64,000 nt of DNA, from contig NZ_VUNS01000002.1 in the NCBI RefSeq assembly GCF_009695545.1, positions 372,001 through 436,000 of the forward strand, read 5' to 3'. This document shows positions 36,806 through 47,010 of this stretch, one piece after another. The position numbers and the translations under genes are program-made. Source of the DNA: Victivallis lenta. Lineage in GTDB: Bacteria; Verrucomicrobiota; Lentisphaeria; Victivallales; Victivallaceae. Under the pieces are notes generated by a model. It was given only the letters and a program-made list of their open reading frames with translations. It did no database searches and was not told where the DNA came from. The number at the start of each line of letters is the position of its first letter. Positions within the stretch are counted from its first letter, which is position 1.

Positions 36806-38192
36806 GTCCGTCCTTTTCCGCAACGGCTTCCGCTACCGGCGGGCGGAAGCGTCCGGCCTCCCGTCCGCGCTTCGGGTGGAGGGACTGCAGTACACGTATC
36901 CCGGGCTGCTGCTGACGGTGCTGCTGATCGGAATCGGCGCTTTCGGTTACTTCCTCATGTCGTCCCTTGTCGGGGCGTTCCTGCCGGTCGAGCTGGAGAA
37001 GATGGGGGCATCGAACACGTTCATCGGAATTTTCATCACCTCGATTCCGTATGTGCTGAACATGATCATCACGCCGGTCGTCAGCTTTCAGAGCGACCGG
37101 CTCCGCACGCGGCTCGGGCGCCGGATGCCGTACATTCTCTGTTCCGCTCCGTTCGTCACGCTCTTCCTGATTCTGATCGGCTGGACCCCGGCGTTCTGCG
37201 CCGGGGCGGAGTGGATGCCGCAGTGGCTGCCGCGCATTCTGCTCGGTATGCTGTCGGTGGGTTACCAGATCTTTTTCCTGATCGTCGGCTCGATCATCTA
37301 CTATCTGTTCCCGGACGTGATTCCGGAGCGGTTTATCGGGCGGTTCATGGCGCTTTTCAGTTTAACCGGTTCACTGGCAGGGTTCATTTTCTCGCGCTGG
37401 CTGCTGCCGTTCGGAGAGAATCATCTCGGCTGGCTGTTCACGGCGGTTTCGCTTTTCTACCTCGCGGTCATCGTTCTCATGGGCCGGACGGTGCGCGAGG
37501 GCGCATATCCGCCGCCGGACGATGCCGGAAAGCCGTTTTCGCCGGTCGGGATGGTCAGGAGCTATTTCCGGGACTGCTACAGCATTCCGTTCTATTACAG
37601 TTTCTTCATCATGATGGCGCTGAGCGATGTTTCGACCGTCTGCCGGGCGATGTTCAACCTCCTTTACGCGAAGAACACGCTCGGGCTTTCCTACGCCGAA
37701 TTCGGCGAGATCATGGGGTGGGGCGGAGTGGTCGGCGTGCTCCTGAGCTTTCCGGTCGGCCTGCTGGTCGACAGGTTTCACGCGCTGCGGGTTTATGCGT
37801 TCGGGCTGCTGCTGGTGGTGGCAGTGAATTTGTTCAGTTTTTTTCTGGTTCACGATTACAGGAGTTTTCTGGTCTCATCGCTGCTGCTGGCGGTGGTTTA
37901 TACGATTCAGGGGGCGGCGACGCTGCCGTGCTTTGTGGCGATTCTGCCGAAGGCATATTACGGGCAGTTCAGTTCGGCGAACGCACTGCTGCGGGCGGCT
38001 TTCATGGCGATCTGCGGGGCGGGAGGCGGAGCGCTTTTCGACTGGCTGCGCAATTACCAGTATATCTACATGTGGGACTTCCTGTTTACGGCGGCGGCGC
38101 TCGGTGCGTTCGGAGTTCTTTACCGGAGCTGGCAGTTGCGCGGCGGAGCGCAGAGTTATATCGCGCCGCTGCCGCGTGACCGCAGTCCGTAA
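36795..38192 (+). CDS. MFS transporter, GPH/SLC45-like sugar transporter
   Basis: A 465-aa inner-membrane protein with about 12 helices. The loop SDRLRTRLGRRMPYI between helices 2 and 3 is a classical MFS/GPH motif, and RTRLGRR-type sequences occur in sugar:cation symporters and sucrose carriers. A central loop of ~35 residues separates the two halves. ATG 36795 has GGAG 8 bases upstream and overlaps the previous stop by 11 bases, so translation is coupled; 36777 is a longer alternative. As last gene of module C it would import the sugar released outside. Its stop codon lies within the first bases of repeat copy 2. Confidence 0.85.
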   Translation: MGSESVLFRNGFRYRRAEASGLPSALRVEGLQYTYPGLLLTVLLIGIGAFGYFLMSSLVGAFLPVELEKMGASNTFIGIFITSIPYVLNMIITPVVSFQSDRLRTRLGRRMPYILCSAPFVTLFLILIGWTPAFCAGAEWMPQWLPRILLGMLSVGYQIFFLIVGSIIYYLFPDVIPERFIGRFMALFSLTGSLAGFIFSRWLLPFGENHLGWLFTAVSLFYLAVIVLMGRTVREGAYPPPDDAGKPFSPVGMVRSYFRDCYSIPFYYSFFIMMALSDVSTVCRAMFNLLYAKNTLGLSYAEFGEIMGWGGVVGVLLSFPVGLLVDRFHALRVYAFGLLLVVAVNLFSFFLVHDYRSFLVSSLLLAVVYTIQGAATLPCFVAILPKAYYGQFSSANALLRAAFMAICGAGGGALFDWLRNYQYIYMWDFLFTAAALGAFGVLYRSWQLRGGAQSYIAPLPRDRSP

Positions 38193-38322
38193 GGGGAGCG
38201 AAGCGACCGGGGTCAGGGCCTGCGGAGTTGGAGGCAGCGCCTCAAGCGGGCCCGTGCGAAGCCCTTGCGTAAAAATCCGCAACGCAGCTTCGACACGCGC
38301 TTGATTGACCGGAGCCGCCGGT
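38187..38322 (-). repeat. 136-bp dispersed repeat, copy 2 (inverted)
   Basis: Reverse complement of 22600-22735 with one mismatch (an A/G difference near the end of the element). It begins inside the MFS gene, contributing its stop codon, and ends 134 bases before the FadR-type gene. It may act as the 3' end of the module C transcript. Confidence 0.9.
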
Positions 38323-38384
38323 TCCGCCGCCTTGACGCGCGCGCAGACGTGCCGGATTTTTCGATATTTTTTCGATTGCAATGC

Positions 38385-38413
38385 TTGATCCATCGGGAAT
38401 CATGTGTTATTCT
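38385..38413 (+). promoter_or_regulatory. Promoter of the FadR-type regulator
   Basis: TTGATC (38385-38390) and TATTCT (38408-38413), spacer 17. Confidence 0.5.
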
Positions 38414-38428
38414 ATTTGTCAAACAAAT
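38414..38428. promoter_or_regulatory. FadR-subfamily operator overlapping the transcription start
   Basis: ATTTGTCAAACAAAT is a palindrome with 6-bp arms. Its core TTGTCAAACAA fits the TNGTNNNACNA pattern known for FadR/FCD-type GntR regulators. It directly follows the -10 box, the right place for autorepression by the gene product downstream. Confidence 0.65.
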
Positions 38429-38455
38429 AAAATATTATTAATGGACAAATAAAAA

Positions 38456-39088
38456 ATGACTCTGCTGGAACAATTCGAAGCCTATCTGGTCGAGGCGGGC
38501 TTCCGCCCCGGCGACCGGCTGCCGGGAGAGCTGGAGCTTGCACAGCGTTTCGGCGTTTCGCGCGGCACCATCCGCGAAATCATCGTCCACCTGACGCTTC
38601 AGGGCGTACTCGCCCGCGCTCCCCGGCGTGGAACGGTACTGGCGGAGCCGGAGGTCGGCGCCGTCGGGCGCGATCTGGCCTTTCAGCTCCGCTGGCTCGG
38701 GTGCGGCCGCGAAGAGCTCAAAGCCGCCCGGCTCATGCTCGAAACGGCGATGATTCCGGAACTCATCCGCTGCATCACTCCCGCGCAGGCCGACCGCCTT
38801 TCCGCCCTGATCGACGAAATGGCGCAGGCGGAAGGCGATCCCGAACAGGCTGACCGCCTCGATCTGGCCTTCCATCTTGCGCTGCTCGAAGTGACCGGCA
38901 GCCGGATTCTTCAGGTCTTCTCGCAGGTGCTGACACTGCTGTTCGACCGCGAACACCGCAGACCCTATTTCTCGGCCGAAGCGGTGCGGAAAAGCGTCGA
39001 CTCCCACCGCCGGATGCTGCGTGCCGTCCTCGAACGCGACGAGAGCCTTCTCCAAAAGCTCATCGAAGAACATATCAGGCCGCTTTAA
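38456..39088 (+). CDS. FadR-subfamily (FCD domain) GntR regulator
   Basis: A 210-aa regulator. Residues ~5-68 form the GntR winged helix (PGDRLPGELELAQRFGVSRG, TIREIIVHLTLQGVLARAP, wing RRGTVLAEP). Residues ~75-205 are an all-helical FCD ligand domain with its metal-coordinating residues (ARLMLETAMIPEL, DLAFHLALLEVTGSRI, DSHRRMLRAVLERD). FCD regulators usually sense organic acids such as lactate, gluconate or uronate derivatives. It is followed after 15 bases by an aldolase gene and then a sialidase-fold gene, forming an acid-sugar catabolic operon. An operator-like palindrome is at its promoter. Confidence 0.92.
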   Translation: MTLLEQFEAYLVEAGFRPGDRLPGELELAQRFGVSRGTIREIIVHLTLQGVLARAPRRGTVLAEPEVGAVGRDLAFQLRWLGCGREELKAARLMLETAMIPELIRCITPAQADRLSALIDEMAQAEGDPEQADRLDLAFHLALLEVTGSRILQVFSQVLTLLFDREHRRPYFSAEAVRKSVDSHRRMLRAVLERDESLLQKLIEEHIRPL

Positions 39089-39103
39089 CCCCGGAAGGAA
39101 AGC

Positions 39104-39886
39104 ATGATGCAGCTCAACCACCTTGAACGCTTCCGCTCAATCACCGAATCGGGCCGGACCGCATACGGCTGCGTCCTCACCTCAACCGATGCCGGGCTCG
39201 CGGAGCTGGCCGGCGAAGCCGGTTTCGACTTCGCCTGGATCGACCTCGAACACTCGCCGCTGACCATCACCGATGCGGCGCACCTGCTGATGGCGCTGCG
39301 CGGGACCGGCTGCGCGCCGTTCATCCGCGTCGCCTGGAACGTGCCCTGCCTGCTGAAACCGGCGCTTGACCTCGCGCCCGCCGCCGTCATCATTCCGATG
39401 GTCAACACGGCAGAAGAAGCGCGCCGGGCGGCAGCGGCCTGCCGCTATCCGGCTGACGGCGGCGAACGCGGATTTGCGACACGCCGGGCAACCGGATACG
39501 GCCGGATGCCGCTCCGGGAATATCTGGAGCACTCGCATGGCGAACCGCTGGTGTTCGTCCAGATCGAACACCGCGACGCCGTCCGGAATATCGACGGAAT
39601 CCTGGCGGCTCCCGGCGTGGACGGCGTCTGCATCGGCCCCTTCGACCTCTCCGCCTCTTACGGAAAAACCGGCGATTTCCGCGATCCGGAGATCGCCGCA
39701 GCAATCGATCTCGTGCGCGAAAAGACGCTGGCGGCCGGACTTCTGCTCGGCGGCTTCTGTCCGGATCCGGAATTCTGGGGAACGCGCTTCCTGCACTGGA
39801 AGGCGCTCTCCACCGACACGGATGCACTGTTCCGCGCCTACCGTTCGATGCTGCAGAGTCAACGTTCCATACAAGAGGAAGAATGA
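39104..39886 (+). CDS. HpcH/HpaI-family class II aldolase
   Basis: A 260-aa TIM-barrel aldolase that cleaves or condenses 2-keto acids such as 2-keto-3-deoxy sugar acids using a divalent metal. Key segments: FAWIDLEHSPLTI near the first active-site Asp/His, PMVNTAEEARRAAAACRYP, FVQIEHRDAVRNIDGIL with a metal-binding Glu, and CIGPFDLSASYG with the metal-binding Asp. Length is typical. GGAAGGAAA precedes the double ATG. It lies between the FCD regulator and the sialidase-fold gene, so pyruvate release from a keto-acid sugar is a sensible role; the precise substrate is inference. Confidence 0.92.
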   Translation: MMQLNHLERFRSITESGRTAYGCVLTSTDAGLAELAGEAGFDFAWIDLEHSPLTITDAAHLLMALRGTGCAPFIRVAWNVPCLLKPALDLAPAAVIIPMVNTAEEARRAAAACRYPADGGERGFATRRATGYGRMPLREYLEHSHGEPLVFVQIEHRDAVRNIDGILAAPGVDGVCIGPFDLSASYGKTGDFRDPEIAAAIDLVREKTLAAGLLLGGFCPDPEFWGTRFLHWKALSTDTDALFRAYRSMLQSQRSIQEEE

Positions 39887-39889
39887 GTC

Positions 39890-41050
39890 ATGAACGAACA
39901 AACCCGCATCTGTCTCGAAAATGCCGACCTCGCTCTGCGTCCGCCCGAACTCATCACGCCGGTGCCGCGCGAGTATTATCCCGAAATCGACGACTACACC
40001 ATGAGCAGCGGCATCGCGCGCACGCCGGGCGGCAGATTCTATCTGTCCTGGTTCGGCAGAGATGACGGTCCCGACACGGTCATGCTGCTCGCCCGCAGCG
40101 ACGATGAGGGGAAAAGCTGGAGCGAGCCCGAATACCTGATCGACCCCGGCTTCACGCCGGACGGCCACCATCTTTCCGCCCTCGTCGGTACCGTCTGGTG
40201 CGATCCGGCCGGCCGTCTCTGGTGGTTCTTTTCGGTGAGCGTCGGTTATTACGACGGCCGCGCCGGGGTCTGGGCCGCGGTCTGCGGCAATCCGGACGAC
40301 GAACATCCGGCATGGGGGAAACCGTTCCGCCTCTGGCACGGCTGCGCGCTCAACAAGCCGACCGTGCTTTCGACCGGCGAATGGGCGCTGCCGGTCTCGC
40401 TCTGGCGGCGCGAACAAATCTGGGTGGACCGCCGCTTTCCGTGGAACGACGTCGATCCGTCGCTTTATGCGGAGCTCGACCCGCTGCGCGGCGCGAATCT
40501 GCTGGTTTCCACCGACAACGGCAGGAACTGGGAGCTCCGCGGCAGACAGCGGTCGGTCGATCCGTGCTTCGATGAGAATATCTGCCTCGAACGCCGGGAC
40601 GGCACGCTGGTCATGTATGCCCGCGACCAGCACGGCATCGTAAGCTCGCACTCCGCCGACGGCGGATGGAGCTGGACGCCGTTCCGCCGCGAATGGCGCA
40701 CCGCAAGCGCCCGCTTCTTCACGACGCGGCTGCCCTCCGGCAACTGGCTCATGGTCCGTCACGACACAGCGGGGGAACGTTCGCACCTGACCGCCTTCCT
40801 CTCCTCCGACGAAGGGAAGAGCTGGCGCGGCGGGCTTCTGCTCGACGAACGCGATGGCATTTCGTACCCGGACGGATTCGTCCATCCGGACGGCCGCATC
40901 TTCATCCAGTACGACCGGCTCCGCGCCCACGGCGAAATTCTGCTCGCCGTCTTTACCGAAGCCGATGTGGAAGCCGGGTACGACGTCTCCGGCAAAGTCG
41001 AGCGGAAACGCCCGCTCATCCAGAGCGCAACCCAGCGGAACCGGAAGTGA
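39890..41050 (+). CDS. Sialidase-fold (BNR/Asp-box) protein
   Basis: A 386-aa six-bladed propeller protein without a signal peptide. At least four Asp boxes (S/T-x-D-x-G-x-x-W) are visible: RSDDEGKSWSEP, VSTDNGRNWEL, HSADGGWSWTP and LSSDEGKSWRG. Arg residues suited to carboxylate binding occur but the canonical triad cannot be assigned by eye. Exo-alpha-sialidases cleave terminal sialic acid; intracellular family members without signal peptides may be glycosidases or lyases of other acidic sugars. It starts 3 bases after the aldolase stop, so both are co-translated. The aldolase link suggests acidic-sugar catabolism. Confidence 0.83.
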   Translation: MNEQTRICLENADLALRPPELITPVPREYYPEIDDYTMSSGIARTPGGRFYLSWFGRDDGPDTVMLLARSDDEGKSWSEPEYLIDPGFTPDGHHLSALVGTVWCDPAGRLWWFFSVSVGYYDGRAGVWAAVCGNPDDEHPAWGKPFRLWHGCALNKPTVLSTGEWALPVSLWRREQIWVDRRFPWNDVDPSLYAELDPLRGANLLVSTDNGRNWELRGRQRSVDPCFDENICLERRDGTLVMYARDQHGIVSSHSADGGWSWTPFRREWRTASARFFTTRLPSGNWLMVRHDTAGERSHLTAFLSSDEGKSWRGGLLLDERDGISYPDGFVHPDGRIFIQYDRLRAHGEILLAVFTEADVEAGYDVSGKVERKRPLIQSATQRNRK

Positions 41051-41098
41051 CGGACCGCATCGCGGAGGAACGGCGCGCCCGCCCCGCGATTACGAGAT

Positions 41099-42073
41099 TC
41101 AGAACAGCTTGACCGGCGGCGTCCAGTCTTTGTACTGAGCCGCCTGCCGTCGATTGATGTCGAGCCAGTGCCGCGGCGCCCAGAGCCACTGCTCCGGCTG
41201 CTCCATGATCAGTTTTTCGAGTGCGGTCGCGCACATCTGGCAGACCACCTGGATGTCGCGCTGTTTGTCGCCGGTCGGCTTGTAGCGGATCAGGTCGCCG
41301 AACACAAGTTCGAATTCGAAGTTGCTGCCCGGTTTGCGGCGGGTGATTTCCGGCAGAATCGGAATGCCGGTTTTCAGGTGCAGCAGCGCGGGAGTCATAT
41401 GAATCCGGGCCGGATGGCCGAAGAACTCGCAGTCGACCCCCTCGGCTCCGGCGGCATGCTGGTCGATCAGCATCGTGATGTTGCGCCCGGCGGCCGCGGC
41501 GCGCAGGATCGGGCGGATGCCCTCGTGCTTGTCGACGAGGTCGTGCAGGTCGCCGCCGCGGTGGTTCAGGATCATTTCGCCGATCAACGGATTGCCGAAC
41601 GGCCGCATGAACGACGTCATCGGCCGGTTGGCCTGTTCCGAATAGGCGGTTCCGGCGACCTCCCAGTTGCCGTAGTGGGCCGTGACGATGATGACCTGCC
41701 CGCCGACCTCCTTCCCGGGACCCGGCTCCGCATACTCGATCGCCTCGGGCGAACCGACGATGCTGATCTTGTCTCTGGAGTAAAGCTGGTTCATCTTGAC
41801 GATTTCAACCAGCAGCTTGGCGAATTCGAGGTAGGTGACTTTGGCGAATCTGCGCGCCTCCGCCTCGTTGGCGAAAAGCCCGGCATGCACGAGGTGCTGA
41901 ATGGTGCGCACCCGGTGGCGGCGGTCGGCGATGAAAAGCAGCCGGAACAGGAACGTGCAGATCGCATAGCCGACTTTCAGCGGAAGGAGGTGGAGAATTC
42001 CGTAAAGAACGCAGAACGGGTAATATTCCGCGTAAATTCTGAACTTGCTTTTTTCTTTTTTCTCTTTTGCCAT
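41099..42073 (-). CDS. Lysophospholipid/lipid A acyltransferase (LpxL/HtrB-like)
   Basis: A 324-aa inner-membrane-associated acyltransferase that would add secondary acyl chains to lipid A. An N-terminal hydrophobic segment (residues ~15-45) anchors it. The catalytic HX4E motif is in IVTAHYGNWEVAG, and further family blocks are MTSFMRPFGNPLIG, ITMLIDQHAAGAEG with the conserved DQ, and WLWAPRHWL near the C-terminus. I chose ATG 42073 (MAKEKKEK) since the longer frame begins in the divergent promoter region. Its presence supports a lipopolysaccharide outer membrane. Confidence 0.93.
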   Translation of the reverse strand: MAKEKKEKSKFRIYAEYYPFCVLYGILHLLPLKVGYAICTFLFRLLFIADRRHRVRTIQHLVHAGLFANEAEARRFAKVTYLEFAKLLVEIVKMNQLYSRDKISIVGSPEAIEYAEPGPGKEVGGQVIIVTAHYGNWEVAGTAYSEQANRPMTSFMRPFGNPLIGEMILNHRGGDLHDLVDKHEGIRPILRAAAAGRNITMLIDQHAAGAEGVDCEFFGHPARIHMTPALLHLKTGIPILPEITRRKPGSNFEFELVFGDLIRYKPTGDKQRDIQVVCQMCATALEKLIMEQPEQWLWAPRHWLDINRRQAAQYKDWTPPVKLF

Positions 42074-42093
42074 AGGTTTCAATAGCCGTGTTG

Positions 42094-42122
42094 TTGACGA
42101 ACCGGTACATGTCACGTATATT
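42094..42122 (+). promoter_or_regulatory. Promoter of the TSCPD gene
   Basis: TTGACG (42094-42099) and TATATT (42117-42122), spacer 17. The leader to the next gene would be about 125 bases; no known riboswitch pattern was recognised there. Confidence 0.55.
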
Positions 42123-42255
42123 ATGGTAATATACATCGATTTTCCGAATCATCCAGCATTTTTCTGCGAATAAGCCGGAAAACCGGTTAAAAAATCGTTT
42201 CGAATCAGAAACGCAGGATCATTTATCGGGTAACAGTGAAAAGCGGAAAGTTAAA

Positions 42256-42522
42256 ATGACCTATCAGTTCCAGACCAGCGATCTTGTTTGCAGCCGCATG
42301 ATTGAAATCGAGCTCGACGACCGCGGCGAACGCGTGAAACGCGTTCAGTTCGTCGGCGGCTGCCCCGGCAATCTGGCCGGAATCGGCCGGCTCGCCGCCG
42401 GGATGACGCCGGAAGAGCTCATCGACCGGCTGCAGGGCATCCGCTGCGGCGGCAAGCCGACCTCGTGTCCGGACCAGCTGGCGACGGCGCTCCGGGAGAT
42501 CGCGGCGAAGAAGAACGCCTGA
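42256..42522 (+). CDS. TSCPD domain protein (TIGR03905-like)
   Basis: An 88-aa single-domain protein. Cysteines occur in VCSRMIEIELDDRG, GGCPGNLAGIGRL and GKPTSCPDQLA, the last giving the TSCPD motif name. Such domains are found alone and at the C-terminus of class II ribonucleotide reductases and may bind metal. The free-standing version has no established function. GGAAAG lies upstream of the ATG, and a strong terminator follows the gene. Confidence 0.88.
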   Translation: MTYQFQTSDLVCSRMIEIELDDRGERVKRVQFVGGCPGNLAGIGRLAAGMTPEELIDRLQGIRCGGKPTSCPDQLATALREIAAKKNA

Positions 42523-42557
42523 TGCGGCCGGCGGGGCGGCTTTTCCGGGCGCGCTGC

Positions 42558-42597
42558 GGGAACGGAGAAGGGCGTCTCTTCTCCGTTCCCGGATTTT
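42558..42597 (+). terminator. Rho-independent terminator of the TSCPD gene
   Basis: A perfect 13-bp stem (42558-42570 and 42578-42590), loop GGCGTCT, then GGATTTTT. Confidence 0.85.
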
Positions 42598-42608
42598 TCG
42601 GGGGAAAG

Positions 42609-42638
42609 TTGGACAACGGCCCGAAATGCGTGTATGTT
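42609..42638 (+). promoter_or_regulatory. Promoter of leuS
   Basis: TTGGAC (42609-42614) and TATGTT (42633-42638), spacer 18, closely matching the promoter of the ClC gene. Confidence 0.45.
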
Positions 42639-42686
42639 AATTGCAAATTGTCTGTTTGAAACATCGATTACGGCAAAGGGATGAAA

Positions 42687-45242
<2,556 letters not shown>

Positions 45243-45255
45243 TCCCCGGCGGAAG

Positions 45256-45292
45256 CGCGGGAGCGGGGGAAGGCGGCCTCCCCTCCCCCCGC
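45256..45292. terminator. Hairpin between convergent leuS and LacI genes
   Basis: A G-rich block (45257-45270) can pair with the C-rich block ending at 45292. It has no U-tract on either strand, so it is only a possible bidirectional terminator. Confidence 0.4.
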
Positions 45293-45306
45293 GGACCGGC
45301 GGAAAC

Positions 45307-46296
45307 TCACCGCGATACCGTCCTGACCGAACCGGCCCTGACCAGGCGGACGGCGACGTTGGTGTGGATGGGGGAGCGGGTCTGGAGAACCGGGCGGGTC
45401 GTGACGTAATATTCGACCCAGTCGAGAATATCCTGCGGAACGAATTCGATCCGGTCGAACGGATGGAATTTCGCATCGCCGCCGAAAAGGTCCTCCGGAC
45501 GGTCGTAGCTCATGATGCTGAGCTCCCCGAATCGCTCCGGCTCGGGCCGGACCACATCGTCCCAGAAGCTCTGCGCATAGCCGCCGGCGACGAAAAAGAT
45601 CACGGTCGGCATGACGTCGACGGCGTCGAGATAACTCCGGCACGCCGCGGCAGTCGAAGAGCCGGACTCCTCCGCAATCACATCAATCCGGCAGGCGGGG
45701 TCGAGCAGCTTCAGCTCGGCGTAGAAGCTCTTATACCGTTCCAGGCGGGTCGGCTGTTCCTCGGCCAGATGAACCGCGACGTGCCGATGGCCGGCGGCGT
45801 GCAGATGGCGGGCGGCGAGTTCGCCGCCGCGCGTATTGTCCGCCGTGACGGTCACATCGGCCGAACTGCGCGTCGTGACCGTGACCGTATAGATGTTCGG
45901 GTTGACTTCGCGGGTTTTCCGGATGATTTCGTCGTCCGGAATCGAAAAGAAGACCGCCACGTCGCTTTCGGCCGCGGCGTTGAAAAACGGTTCCGGATTC
46001 CGCCGGTGGTCGGTGCAGACGCACGAGCAATTTTTACCGGACAGGCTGTGCAGGAGCCGCAGCCCGAGCCCCTCGAGGTAGTAGTGCTGCGTAAAATCGA
46101 GCACGGCCTGCCGGCGGCGGGTCGGCCGGTGCGCGTAATAGCCGCACCGGTTCAACTCCTCGAGCACACGGCGACAGGTGGCCGGCTTTACGGTCGGCAC
46201 ATTGTTGAGAACGCGGTAAAGCGTCATGATGCTGATATCGAGCCTGCGGGCGACCGCACGCAGGCTCACGTCGTTCGGATTCGGTTCTTTTTTCAT
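45307..46296 (-). CDS. LacI-family transcriptional regulator
   Basis: A 329-aa regulator. The N-terminal LacI helix-turn-helix reads VSLRAVARRLDISIMTLYRV followed by LNNVPTVKPATCRRVLEELN, and the sensor has VAVFFSIPDDEII, NTRGGELAARHLHAAGHRHV, and YDRPEDLFGG. It is not next to a sugar gene: leuS lies downstream in the opposite direction and a nucleotidyltransferase-like gene upstream. Target genes are therefore probably elsewhere. A strong promoter with a perfect -10 precedes it. Confidence 0.9.
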   Translation of the reverse strand: MKKEPNPNDVSLRAVARRLDISIMTLYRVLNNVPTVKPATCRRVLEELNRCGYYAHRPTRRRQAVLDFTQHYYLEGLGLRLLHSLSGKNCSCVCTDHRRNPEPFFNAAAESDVAVFFSIPDDEIIRKTREVNPNIYTVTVTTRSSADVTVTADNTRGGELAARHLHAAGHRHVAVHLAEEQPTRLERYKSFYAELKLLDPACRIDVIAEESGSSTAAACRSYLDAVDVMPTVIFFVAGGYAQSFWDDVVRPEPERFGELSIMSYDRPEDLFGGDAKFHPFDRIEFVPQDILDWVEYYVTTRPVLQTRSPIHTNVAVRLVRAGSVRTVSR

Positions 46297-46321
46297 TTTT
46301 CCGCCCGTTGCTGTTTCCTAA

Positions 46322-46350
46322 ATTATAGCCGGGCCGGCAGCGGAAGTCAA
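46322..46350 (-). promoter_or_regulatory. Promoter of the LacI gene at 45307
   Basis: On the minus strand TTGACT (46345-46350) and a perfect TATAAT (46322-46327), spacer 17. The palindrome TTCCCGGAAGCGGGAA lies at 46351-46366, just upstream. Confidence 0.7.
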
Positions 46351-46365
46351 TTCCCGGAAGCGGGA

Positions 46366-46385
46366 AAAAATGTGACGGCCGTCAC
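46366..46385 (-). terminator. Terminator overlapping the stop of the nucleotidyltransferase-like gene
   Basis: GTGACGGCCGTCAC (46372-46385) is a perfect 14-bp palindrome, followed on the minus strand by ATTTTTT. It contains the stop codon of the gene it ends. Confidence 0.65.
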
Positions 46386-46987
46386 TTTCCCGGCATCCAC
46401 TCGAGCAGGGAGCCGGTATTGCGGCGGCGGTATTCTTCGAAGGAACCGTAATCGCGGACGCCGCCGTCGAGCACAGCCCGGCAGTATTCGATTCCGGGAA
46501 TGGAGACCGTTTCCGGCGTTTCGAATTTCAGCCGCAGGACGGCGAGGCGGGTCTCCGGCGTCAGCAGCTCCCCGATCCGGTCCGCAACCCGCTCGAAATG
46601 GCCGTCGAAATGCGACCCCTTTTCGATGTGAATCATGTCGAACTGCCAGAGTTCTCCGTCGTCGCTGCGCAGCCAGGCGTGAAATTCGAGACACCGTTCT
46701 TCGGTGTCCATCAGATCCCCATACCGGAATTTCGCAAGGCGGCCGCTCCCGGCGAGGCGGGCCATCACGCCGATTCCGTCCAGCGGCGACGGATGCGGCG
46801 TATAGACGTGGAAATCGACATCGCGGTGCGTCATCAGGAGTCCGGTCCGCAGCGAACCGACCAGGTTGACCTCGGCCCCGGCCTCCCGCCAGAGTTCGAC
46901 AATCCGGGTTGCCGCGACGAGTCTGCGCGCTTTCTGCTGATTTTCCTCCGCGAGAGCGAGAAGCTCCGTATCGCTGTATTGTTTCAT
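46382..46987 (-). CDS. Nucleotidyltransferase-fold protein
   Basis: A 201-aa protein. VNLVGSLRTGLLMTHRDVDFHVYT (about residues 28-51) has the GSxxxG plus DxD pattern of pol-beta-type nucleotidyltransferases, and the acidic strand DDGELWQFDMIHIEKG may supply the third carboxylate. ATG 46987 has an AAGGAT site; the longer frame overlaps the upstream gene. Related small proteins include aminoglycoside-modifying and toxin-antitoxin nucleotidyltransferases, but the specific activity is unknown. It lies 23 bases after the large exported protein gene and may be co-transcribed. Confidence 0.65.
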   Translation of the reverse strand: MKQYSDTELLALAEENQQKARRLVAATRIVELWREAGAEVNLVGSLRTGLLMTHRDVDFHVYTPHPSPLDGIGVMARLAGSGRLAKFRYGDLMDTEERCLEFHAWLRSDDGELWQFDMIHIEKGSHFDGHFERVADRIGELLTPETRLAVLRLKFETPETVSIPGIEYCRAVLDGGVRDYGSFEEYRRRNTGSLLEWMPGK

Positions 46988-47010
46988 GGCGATGATCCTT
47001 GAATCGTATT

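Noticed and set aside
41051-41098. ATCGCGG/CCGCGAT hairpin between convergent genes
   Set aside because: Seven base pairs with an 18-base loop and no U-tract is too weak to call a terminator.
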